Assembly: GCA_016789785.1 (NCBI GenBank)
Contig: JAEUQE010000377.1
Span: 1 to 5,321, forward strand
Length of the DNA stretch: 5,321 bases
Direction: 5' to 3'
Source: Bryobacterales bacterium
GTDB taxonomy: Bacteria > Acidobacteriota > Terriglobia > Bryobacterales > Bryobacteraceae
Shown here: in pieces, positions 1 through 5,321 of the stretch
Position numbering within the stretch: position 1 is the stretch's first letter
Layout: the number at the start of each line of letters is the position of its first letter
Notes under the pieces: model-generated
Database searches by the model: none
What the model was told of the DNA's origin: nothing
What the model saw: the letters and a program-made list of their open reading frames with translations, nothing else
Program-made: the position numbers and the translations under genes

Positions 1-112
1 GAACGGCCCACACCGAACGGCCCACACCGAACGGCCCACACCGAACGGCCCACACCGAACGGCCCACACCGAACGGCCCACACCGAACGGCCCACACCGA
101 ACGGCGCCCACC
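1..112. repeat. 14-bp tandem repeat array (minisatellite)
   Basis: The unit GAACGGCCCACACC is repeated head to tail seven times without a mismatch (starts at 1, 15, 29, 43, 57, 71 and 85). An eighth copy at 99-112 has two substitutions (GAACGGCGCCCACC). The array begins exactly at the window edge, so its true length is unknown. There are no spacers, so it is not a CRISPR. The unit is not a multiple of three and contains no stop codon in any of the six frames, so open frames across it say nothing about coding. Near-perfect identity among copies suggests recent expansion by slippage or unequal exchange. Its role is unknown; a neutral VNTR or a protein-binding array is possible. Confidence 0.95.
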
Positions 113-120
113 GCCCCGGA

Positions 121-144
121 GGCGTCACCTCGATAGGGGACGCC
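121..144. other. GC-rich hairpin next to the repeat array
   Basis: The arms GGCGTC (121-126) and GACGCC (139-144) are perfectly complementary. Inside them, after a single A/G mismatch, CCT (128-130) pairs with AGG (135-137) around a CGAT tetraloop. This gives a stem of nine pairs with one internal mismatch. No T-run follows on either strand. It lies eight bases beyond the last degenerate repeat copy. It could be a terminator-like element for a gene left of the window, or simply GC-rich intergenic structure. The rest of 145-206 shows nothing I can name. Confidence 0.45.
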
Positions 145-206
145 GTGGCCTGGGGCCTGCGTTATCGTGTGCGTGCCTCTGGAACCCGGTAATATGCCCG
201 CTCTCC

Positions 207-233
207 AGGGGGCTGGCTACGGGCCAGCCCCTT
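207..233 (-). terminator. probable transcription terminator after sppA
   Basis: A perfect 9-bp stem is formed by GGGGCTGGC (209-217) and GCCAGCCCC (223-231) around a 5-base loop. A G-T and an A-T pair extend it to 11 bp at 207-233. It begins about 21 bases past the sppA stop codon, where an operon-end terminator is expected. No long U-run follows on the minus strand (TGGAGAGC). On the plus strand only TT follows, and those two bases belong to the extended stem. It is therefore a non-canonical intrinsic terminator or an mRNA 3'-end stabilising stem. Being symmetrical, it could also stop transcription arriving from the left. Confidence 0.6.
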
Positions 234-254
234 CCCGTCGATCCTCGATCCCTC

Positions 255-1901
255 TCAACGCAGCTCTTCCGGAATCCGGATCGCCCTCTTCCAAAGAGCC
301 GGAGTGTGACTCCACGTCAGATGCCGGACCTGCTCCTGAGCTTTCCTGAGCTTGTCGAACCACTGAAGCCATTCCTGCCACTGCGTTGCCTTCGGATAGA
401 GATCCAATCGTATGGGGCCGACAATGCGTGCATCCCGCCGCAGGATCTCGATGGCTTTCTCGATCCCGCCCAACTCATCCACCAGTCCGTGCTCCTTCGC
501 CTTCGGCGCGAGCCACACCCGTCCCTGTGCGACCTTGTCAATTGCCTCCGGACTGCGCTTTCTCGCGGCGGCTACCTGCCCGACGAATTGCCGGTAGCTC
601 TGTTCCACGGTGGATCGCAGCTTCGCGCGTGCCTCGCCCGACAGCGGGCGGGACTCGGAGTCGATATCGGCGAACTTGCCTCGCGTCAAGACCTCGTTAC
701 GAATCCCCGCCTTGTCGTAGAGCCCTTGCAACGATAGCTTCCCGTAGAACACTCCGATCGATCCGGTCACTGTCTCAGGGTAGGCCACAATCGGGCCACC
801 CGCGAGCGAGATCGTGTAGCCGCCAGACGCCGCGACGTCCGCCATCGAAACCACCAGCGTCTTCTTCGCCGCGAGTTGCTTCAATTCATGCAGGATCTCG
901 TCCGATGCGATCGCGTCTCCACCGGGCGAGTCGACGCGGAGAATGACACCGCGCACGGATGCATCGTCTTTGAGCGCGCGAATCGTGGCCGTGTAGTCCT
1001 CCGGCGTCAGCGCTTCGCCGGACAACCACGACCAGTTGGCGCGAACGATGTCGCCCGCCATGCCGAGGACCGCGACCCGTGCTCCGCCCCCTCGCGCCGC
1101 CCGGATGTAATCCTGAGCGTCGATGCGTGGTGTCTTGGTCTCGCCCGACGCCCCGCCCAGTGTCTGATTCTCGAATTCCAGCGCGTCGACCATGCCGCGT
1201 TCGCGCGCGCCGGGCGCCATCACTGGTCCATCGTCGATCCACGCCCGCACTTCGGCCGCTGTCTTGCCCCGTCCCGACGAGACTGCCTCCACAAACCCGG
1301 CCATGCGCGCATCGAGTAACTCGTTCACGGTTTCACGAGTAACTTCAGACATGGAGGACCGGGTAAGTGCATCCGCGCCATCCTTGTACTTGCCCACGGC
1401 TTCGAACTCGGGCAGAATGCCCAACTTATCCAGCAGGCCCCTCCCATAAAGCAACTCCACTCGCAGACCCTTCACATCCACCAGGTCCGACGGCGGTAGC
1501 GAGATGCGATTGGCCGCGCTCGCCAGATAATAGTCCCGCATGCCAGGCGTGCGCAGCGTGGCGTGTACCGGCTTGCCCGACTTGCGGAAGTTCAGGATCC
1601 CACCGCGGATCTCGGCGAGCTTCGCCCAGCCGGCACCGGGGCCATCCGGCTGAATCACAAGCCGTGAGATGCGCGAGTCCGAGGCGGCATGGCGCAAAAC
1701 CTGCCAGATTTCGACCGTCGTCAAAGTCCCAGCGGATGGCCGCTCGGCGATGGTTCCCTTGAGCGGTAACACAAGGGTCGAGCCTTCAGCGACCGAGGGC
1801 GCCCTCTCCAGCCACCATGCCACGTACAGGTACGCCGCCGCGGCGAGGAGCAGCGGTGCAAGCAGCGCGCCGAGAAGAACTCCGGCAGCGAGCCGGCCCA
1901 T
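255..1901 (-). CDS. sppA: signal peptide peptidase SppA, long (67K) type
   Basis: SppA is a membrane-anchored serine protease of family S49 that degrades signal peptides left in the membrane after secretion. Numbering here is from the GTG at 1904 (549 aa). Residues about 5-31 form one hydrophobic N-terminal membrane segment. Two related halves follow, about 45-240 and 275-490, as in the tandem-domain enzyme of E. coli (618 aa). The general-base lysine is expected at K174 in GKYKDGADAL (E. coli TYKSAVEP, K209). The nucleophile is S360 in AASGGY (E. coli S409). Other family motifs are RVDSPGG (323-329) and TGSIGVF (380-386). Both catalytic residues are intact, so the enzyme should be active. 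A tail of about 50 residues after 497 is rich in Trp and charged residues. Two starts are possible: GTG at 1904, or ATG at 1901, which I prefer because GAAGG (1912-1908) is 6 bases before it. The gene overlaps the stop codon of the TIM-barrel gene, suggesting translational coupling. The function is firm from motifs; the alignment to E. coli is from memory. Confidence 0.95.
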   Translation of the reverse strand: MGRLAAGVLLGALLAPLLLAAAAYLYVAWWLERAPSVAEGSTLVLPLKGTIAERPSAGTLTTVEIWQVLRHAASDSRISRLVIQPDGPGAGWAKLAEIRGGILNFRKSGKPVHATLRTPGMRDYYLASAANRISLPPSDLVDVKGLRVELLYGRGLLDKLGILPEFEAVGKYKDGADALTRSSMSEVTRETVNELLDARMAGFVEAVSSGRGKTAAEVRAWIDDGPVMAPGARERGMVDALEFENQTLGGASGETKTPRIDAQDYIRAARGGGARVAVLGMAGDIVRANWSWLSGEALTPEDYTATIRALKDDASVRGVILRVDSPGGDAIASDEILHELKQLAAKKTLVVSMADVAASGGYTISLAGGPIVAYPETVTGSIGVFYGKLSLQGLYDKAGIRNEVLTRGKFADIDSESRPLSGEARAKLRSTVEQSYRQFVGQVAAARKRSPEAIDKVAQGRVWLAPKAKEHGLVDELGGIEKAIEILRRDARIVGPIRLDLYPKATQWQEWLQWFDKLRKAQEQVRHLTWSHTPALWKRAIRIPEELR

Positions 1902-2788
1902 CACGCGCCTTCGAGAATCAAATCGAACCTGCGGCTGACGTCTTTCAGATACGCCGCATCGCCGCCCGCGAGTTCTACCGTCGCCGTGCCCTTGTAGCCG
2001 ATCTCCACCAGTGCGGCGTGGATCTCCTTCCAGTCGATTTCGCCATCACGGAGATTGACGAAGTCCGCGACACGCTTGCGGATGGACGGGTCGTTCTTGA
2101 ACTGGAAGTCCTTGAAGTGCAGCTTGACGATCCGTTTACCGAGCGTCCGGATCCAGTCCTGCGGATAGCCGTAGAGAACCACGTTGCCGACGTCGAAATA
2201 CGCCTTCACCCATGGCGATTTGAAGTCGTCCACATAGCGCGCGAACTCCATCGGGCTCAACAGGAACTTGTTCCAAACCTCCTCAATCGCAATGACCACC
2301 TTCAGTTTCTCGGCCATCGGGATGAGTTTCTTGATTTGCGTGACGCTTCGCGTCCAGGCGTCCTGGTAGCGTGTCTTCGCATCCACCACGGCGGGGACGA
2401 GCAGCACAGTCTCCGCGCCCCATTCGGCGGCGTTGCGCAGACTGGTTTCCATTCCCTTCATACTCTTCGTAACCACTTCCGGGTCCGCGGAGGAGACCGG
2501 AAATCGCCAGTGATCGGAGTTCATCACCGAGTGCACGCGCACACCGGTTTGCTCCGCCGCCTTGCGAATCTCCGCTGAAACGGCGGCGTCCGGTTCAGTG
2601 CCTACTTCCATTTGTTCGAAGCCGCAGTCCTTCGCGAGTTGAAACTTGTCGCGCATGCTCAGATTCTTCGGTAGCATGCCGAGGAGCACTGCCTTCTGGA
2701 TGGGAAGGCGCTTTTGCATCGCGGGCGCCGGCGTACCCGCGGCGAGCGCCGATGCGGCGAGAAAAGCACGACGGTTGAAGTTTGCCAT
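1901..2788 (-). CDS. Tat-exported sugar isomerase/epimerase-like TIM-barrel protein
   Basis: This 295-residue protein matches the xylose-isomerase-like TIM-barrel family (AP endonuclease 2 fold, PF01261 type), whose members are metal-dependent sugar or sugar-phosphate isomerases and epimerases. The N-terminus has a twin-arginine signal: NRRAFL (5-10), a hydrophobic Ala/Leu stretch, and APA (21-23) as a likely cleavage site. The mature enzyme is therefore probably exported folded. Expected metal ligands are E169 in AIEEVWNKF, D199 in YFDVGNV, H224 in KLHFKDF and E272 in VELAGGD. The GEIDW motif (249-253) is also typical. All four ligands are present, so it looks catalytically competent, but the substrate cannot be read from the sequence. 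The start ATG has no clear Shine-Dalgarno sequence; TACAAT lies 8 bases upstream. The stop overlaps the sppA start, so the two genes are likely co-expressed. Hydroxypyruvate isomerase or xylulose-5-phosphate epimerase labels would be guesses. Confidence 0.92.
   Translation of the reverse strand: MANFNRRAFLAASALAAGTPAPAMQKRLPIQKAVLLGMLPKNLSMRDKFQLAKDCGFEQMEVGTEPDAAVSAEIRKAAEQTGVRVHSVMNSDHWRFPVSSADPEVVTKSMKGMETSLRNAAEWGAETVLLVPAVVDAKTRYQDAWTRSVTQIKKLIPMAEKLKVVIAIEEVWNKFLLSPMEFARYVDDFKSPWVKAYFDVGNVVLYGYPQDWIRTLGKRIVKLHFKDFQFKNDPSIRKRVADFVNLRDGEIDWKEIHAALVEIGYKGTATVELAGGDAAYLKDVSRRFDLILEGA
1908..1912 (-). promoter_or_regulatory. ribosome binding site deciding the sppA start
   Basis: GAAGG on the minus strand lies inside the last codons of the upstream TIM-barrel gene. 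It is 6 bases before the ATG at 1901 but only 3 before the GTG at 1904, so it favours the ATG. The junction reads GTGATG: the TGA stop of the upstream gene is embedded in the two possible sppA starts, a typical stop-start arrangement for re-initiating ribosomes. Confidence 0.5.
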
Positions 2789-2809
2789 CGAGCGCTATTG
2801 TATCGCTCG
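2789..2809 (-). promoter_or_regulatory. possible promoter with inverted repeat before the TIM-barrel gene
   Basis: On the minus strand TACAAT (2802-2797) matches the -10 consensus at 5 of 6 positions and lies only 8 bases before the ATG, so a transcript starting there would be nearly leaderless. It sits between CGAGCG (2789-2794) and CGCTCG (2804-2809), a perfect 6-bp inverted repeat with a 9-base centre, which could be an operator. No good -35 is visible at the proper distance. The 60-bp gap also allows simple read-through from the upstream gene. Low confidence. Confidence 0.3.
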
Positions 2810-2848
2810 CGGCACTTCGGATTCACGGCCAAGTTCGCCGAGCGGCCA

Positions 2849-4585
2849 TCACTTCACCGCAACCGTCGCTGTCAGGGGACTTGGCCTGCCCGCAATGGTC
2901 ACCAGTACGGGCAGTTCCTTGCCCGTCGCGACCGACGAGGGTACGTTCACATTCAGTTGCACAAGTCCTCCGAGCGCTCCCGGCACCGCCGTGGCCGAGA
3001 TCACGGACGCTGCTTCGCCGCCGATCGTGACGGAAGGCGTGTTTACCAGCGTGGGCACAGGACTTGATGGAATCAGTTGCCCCTCGGGGCTTGGCAACGG
3101 GTTGATGGCTCCTCCCCCCGTGAGATACAGGATCAAAACTCCTCCTTTGGCCACAGGATTCGATGCCGAGTTGAGTGAATAGGTGGGAGGCGACGCGGCG
3201 TAGTTCAGCGCGGCGGACTGTCCGCGTCCCGAACTATCCACGGTGAAGATGCCTGGTTCCGCCGCTACACCATCAAAGGTAAATGGATTCGACGCGATGC
3301 TGTTGTAGATGACGCGTAGCTTCAGTCCAGGCCCCGGTGTCATCGCAAACGGCACCTGACAGTTGATCTGATTTGCCTGTGCGAAAACAATCGGTGCCGG
3401 TGTCCAGACGCCTGTCGTGAGTTCGAACTCAACGCTGGCCGCCGGTGTGCCCAGAGACGTTGGAAACGCATTGCTCACCGGCGTGGCAAGCAGGGCCGAC
3501 GCTGGCCCCAGTCCCGCGCCGAAGATCGAGATGATCTCTCCTGGAGCAAGTACTGGCACTGACCCGGAGGGTAATGCGAAACTGGCTGCGTTGGTGATCG
3601 TCTGGATTGTCGGCCCAGGTGGCGTCACCGTGAAATTCATGGCGTTCGAAGCCGGTCTTGGCGAGTTCAGCACCGTGATCGGTAGGGTGCCTTGTGTGGT
3701 CAGTAGCGCCTTCGGAACCACCGCAAGCAGCACTTCCGTGCTGATCCACGTGGTTGCAAGGTCCGTGGTGTTCGCCTTAACCACCGACGCTTTGAAGAGA
3801 TGTGTTCCGCGGATGGTGATGGTGGCGTCATTCGAGCCGATTGGGGCGGCGTTTGGCCAAACGGAGCCGATTACCGCGGTGCCGGGACTCACCGTGAGGG
3901 TCACGGTAAGTGTCACGGTCTTGTTTGCGGCGGTGGTCGAGGTAAAGGTGATCTTCCCCGTGTAGGTGGCCGGTAGCAGTCCCGCCGTGTCGACCGTCGC
4001 TGTCACCGTAAGCGGGCTGCCCGCCACAATGACGCCTACCGCTGGAGTGATTGACAGCCAGGGCGCTCCGGCAACCGCTGCGGAGAACGACAATGGCTCT
4101 CCGGAGGTTGTTACTGCCATCGTCTGTGCGGCCGGCGCGGAAACAGCGTCTGTCTGCCAGGCGAATGCCAGCGAGCCTGGCGCGACGCTCATATTGGGAG
4201 GCGGATTGCGGATGATGAAGACGACACTCGCAGTCACCGGCCCGCTCGAACCCACAGCATCGATCTGAATCGTCGTCGCATACGTTCCCGCGACCAGAGA
4301 CGTGGGATTCACCCGTACACTGATCGAAGTGCCCGTCTTACCACTGGCTGGAGTCACGATCAGCCAGGGCGCGGGCGGGTTTACCGTGGCCGTGAAATCA
4401 AGCGCCGCGCCAGATCCGCTTCGCTTCACCTGCAGCGTCTGTGCCGCCGGGAGCTGTGTGGAGCCAATCTGATACGAAAAGCTCGCCGCCGACGGAGTGA
4501 CGCTGAGACTCGGAAGGGTCTGTCCCCACAAACATGCGGAACCGCCGATCGCCAAGGTGAGCCACGAAACTGCGCGAAGTGTCAT
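2849..4585 (-). CDS. secreted BACON/TIG protein with Solibacter-type C-terminal domain
   Basis: This 578-residue exported protein has no recognisable enzyme motif. Residues 1-22 form a signal peptide (basic start, hydrophobic core, cleavage near 17-22). Two BACON-like beta-sandwich repeats follow, about 24-126 and 131-233; each has P-W-L-x-[VI]-T-P (PWLIVTP 73-79, PWLSITP 175-181) and a later [GA]TY motif (100-102, 206-208). BACON domains are thought to bind carbohydrate or mediate attachment. Residues about 238-320 look like a TIG/IPT immunoglobulin-like domain (PNAAPIGSNDATITIRGTHL). From about 327 to the end is the TIGR03437-type domain: NAASF 332-336, APGE-IFG-GLGP 347-361, QINCQVP 406-412, EPGIF 443-447, SNPVAKGG 475-482, VTIGG 519-523, QLNVNVP 543-549. 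Ser, Thr, Val and Ala dominate, as in extracellular beta-sandwich proteins. An in-frame TGA four codons upstream fixes ATG 4585 as the first possible ATG start; no good Shine-Dalgarno is seen. The role is probably surface binding or adhesion; the ligand is unknown. Confidence 0.88.
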   Translation of the reverse strand: MTLRAVSWLTLAIGGSACLWGQTLPSLSVTPSAASFSYQIGSTQLPAAQTLQVKRSGSGAALDFTATVNPPAPWLIVTPASGKTGTSISVRVNPTSLVAGTYATTIQIDAVGSSGPVTASVVFIIRNPPPNMSVAPGSLAFAWQTDAVSAPAAQTMAVTTSGEPLSFSAAVAGAPWLSITPAVGVIVAGSPLTVTATVDTAGLLPATYTGKITFTSTTAANKTVTLTVTLTVSPGTAVIGSVWPNAAPIGSNDATITIRGTHLFKASVVKANTTDLATTWISTEVLLAVVPKALLTTQGTLPITVLNSPRPASNAMNFTVTPPGPTIQTITNAASFALPSGSVPVLAPGEIISIFGAGLGPASALLATPVSNAFPTSLGTPAASVEFELTTGVWTPAPIVFAQANQINCQVPFAMTPGPGLKLRVIYNSIASNPFTFDGVAAEPGIFTVDSSGRGQSAALNYAASPPTYSLNSASNPVAKGGVLILYLTGGGAINPLPSPEGQLIPSSPVPTLVNTPSVTIGGEAASVISATAVPGALGGLVQLNVNVPSSVATGKELPVLVTIAGRPSPLTATVAVK

Positions 4586-4599
4586 CCCATTGAGTCATC

Positions 4600-4667
4600 G
4601 GCGGATACTCGTAGGGAATATATTGAGCTAAGGCAGATCTGGGGGATACTCCTGTAGTTACTATCCC
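4600..4667. repeat. short direct and inverted repeats in the 98-bp gap
   Basis: On the plus strand GGCGGATACTC (4600-4610) and GGGGGATACTC (4641-4651) match at 10 of 11 positions, with starts 41 bp apart. The second copy overlaps an inverted repeat, GGGATA (4643-4648) with TATCCC (4662-4667), separated by 13 bases. The candidate -10 at 4617-4622 lies between the two direct copies. The spacing is close to four helical turns, as for a dimeric regulator binding one face of the DNA. This is a pattern only; chance is not excluded. Confidence 0.35.
4617..4622 (-). promoter_or_regulatory. possible -10 element for the BACON/TIG gene
   Basis: TATATT on the minus strand matches the -10 consensus at 5 of 6 positions. 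It sits 31 bases before the ATG at 4585, which would give a leader of about 25 bases. It lies in the AT-richest stretch of the gap. No convincing -35 is found at 16-18 bases upstream (that region is a C-run), so this is only a candidate. Confidence 0.25.
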
Positions 4668-4683
4668 ACTTACAATGCAAACG

Positions 4684-5321
4684 TTATCCGGATGCTTTAC
4701 CTTCCTCTTCCGGAAACACGTAGTAGCCCGCCGGCGGCGGATAAACTCCCTCCATCCACGTCAGCCGCTTGCGAAGATACCGGCTCGGAAGCTGCCGCGG
4801 CCCCGGCTCCACGTCAATGTCGCAACAGATCCCATGAAGATATAACGTCAATGTGTCGATGAAAGAGAGGCGGGCGTATTCGCGGAACCCCTTGGAATCC
4901 CGGCGGACATTCGTCCCCCGGCGCCGCAGACCCTGCTTATGATGCCAACTCTCTTCATCCACCTCGCCGTGTACGTTCGCACCGAGTTCCTCGCGGAGCA
5001 GGCCATTGTACTCGGCCCGCTGCGAATCGCCCAGTAGCGTCTCCGCCAGCACTGCCACCTCGCGGTAGAAGTAGTAGTGGTAATCCGCCATGTCCACGTC
5101 CTTCACCGCAAAGAACAGGTGAATCGCGTCGCCGGCCCGAAACGCCAGATTCTGCATCAGTTTGTTTTCGGCCGGTTTTTCGATCACGATGAATTCCCGC
5201 GTTCCCGGGCCGCCTGTGTGCCGCTTCTCCTTTCCGTTCACCGTTCGCTGAAGAAACGGCACAAGAAGAATCGTGGCCTTGGGCAACAATCCAGCGAGCC
5301 CTGGGGGAAGTGCGGAAATCG
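4684..5321 (-). CDS. hypothetical protein, 5' end beyond the window
   Basis: I do not recognise this protein. The frame is open from the TAA at 4684-4686 to the right edge without a stop. It contains a TTG at 5289 but no ATG near the edge, and eleven further sense codons (ending ...ISALPPGLAGL before LPKATILL) precede that TTG. The gene most likely starts outside the window, so at least 211 residues are present. The visible part is rich in charged and aromatic residues, with a cluster DYHYYFYREV (69-78, counted from the TTG), a basic patch LRRRGTNVRR (121-130), a Cys pair (155-156), a Pro-rich segment with GVYPPPAGYY (181-190) and an acidic end. No membrane segment is evident and no catalytic motif is recognisable. 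It lies 98 bp upstream of the BACON/TIG gene on the same strand. Its codons look like those of its neighbours (GC-rich third positions), which supports a real gene. Confidence 0.75.
   Translation of the reverse strand, partial: ISALPPGLAGLLPKATILLVPFLQRTVNGKEKRHTGGPGTREFIVIEKPAENKLMQNLAFRAGDAIHLFFAVKDVDMADYHYYFYREVAVLAETLLGDSQRAEYNGLLREELGANVHGEVDEESWHHKQGLRRRGTNVRRDSKGFREYARLSFIDTLTLYLHGICCDIDVEPGPRQLPSRYLRKRLTWMEGVYPPPAGYYVFPEEEGKASG

Noticed and set aside
1..112. CRISPR array or plasmid-type iterons
   Set aside because: Repeats are contiguous with no unique spacers, and the 14-bp period is shorter than usual iterons; no replication gene is nearby.
167..349. 60-codon plus-strand frame from a GTG across the terminator hairpin
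   Set aside because: It crosses the strong hairpin, overlaps the end of sppA and has no recognisable content.
306..1449. Several plus-strand and alternative minus-strand frames within sppA
   Set aside because: All are Arg/Pro/Ser-rich out-of-frame readings of a gene with intact catalytic motifs.
1817..2578. 253-codon plus-strand open frame opposite the TIM-barrel gene
   Set aside because: It is codon-aligned antisense to a clearly conserved gene; its Arg/His/Val-rich translation is what GC-rich third positions produce on the opposite strand.
2646..3182. 178-codon plus-strand frame across the 2789-2848 gap
   Set aside because: It overlaps two well-supported minus-strand genes and has no recognisable domain or start signal.
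3417..4268. Plus-strand open frame broken by one TAG at 3963-3965, opposite the BACON/TIG gene
   Set aside because: The low-complexity Val/Thr/Ala product mirrors the repetitive beta-rich gene on the other strand. The apparent split gene is a shadow.
4526..4546. Lipoprotein lipobox at GGSAC near the BACON/TIG N-terminus
   Set aside because: The position three before the Cys is Gly, not Leu/Val/Ile, so an ordinary signal peptide is more likely.
4398..4598. 66-codon minus-strand frame starting 13 bases before the BACON/TIG start
   Set aside because: It is a shifted reading of the signal peptide and first BACON domain; the main frame carries all the domain motifs.
4671..4676. TACAAT on the plus strand as a promoter
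   Set aside because: No plus-strand gene lies downstream and no -35 is evident.

Overview
The window most resembles a GC-rich chromosomal segment from an acidobacterium of the Solibacter/Bryobacter type. The best clue is the protein encoded at 2849-4585. Its C-terminal half carries the motifs of the 'Solibacter uncharacterized C-terminal domain' (TIGR03437 type): NAASF, APGE-IFG-GLGP, QIN-QVP, EPGIF, a glycine-rich LTGGG and VTIGG. A Tat-targeted TIM-barrel isomerase-like protein also fits that group. The assignment comes from motif recognition and no search was run.

All four genes lie on the minus strand, so the reading order is from high to low coordinates. (1) 5321-4684 is the 3' part of an unrecognised gene whose frame runs off the right edge. 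(2) After a 98-bp AT-richer gap with short repeats comes a 578-residue secreted protein with two BACON-like domains, a TIG/IPT-like domain and the Solibacter-type C-terminal domain. (3) After a 60-bp gap comes a 295-residue xylose-isomerase-like TIM-barrel protein with a twin-arginine signal. (4) Overlapping its stop codon is sppA, a signal peptide peptidase of the long two-domain type with both catalytic residues in place. A strong GC-rich hairpin about 20 bp past the sppA stop probably ends the transcript.

The left end (1-254) has no gene I can support. It holds a 14-bp minisatellite (seven perfect copies and one degenerate copy, starting at the window edge), a second hairpin right after the array, and the hairpin downstream of sppA.

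The TIM-barrel gene and sppA overlap as GTGATG, so they are probably translationally coupled. The TIM-barrel protein and the BACON/TIG protein both carry export signals, and SppA is predicted to sit in the cell membrane. The cluster therefore has an envelope/export flavour, but nothing in the sequence proves a shared pathway. I see no phage, transposon, CRISPR or defence system, and no convincing sign of a wholly new system. The points most worth checking are the 14-bp array, the isomerase-SppA coupling, the unrecognised right-hand gene and the small repeat motifs in the two intergenic gaps.
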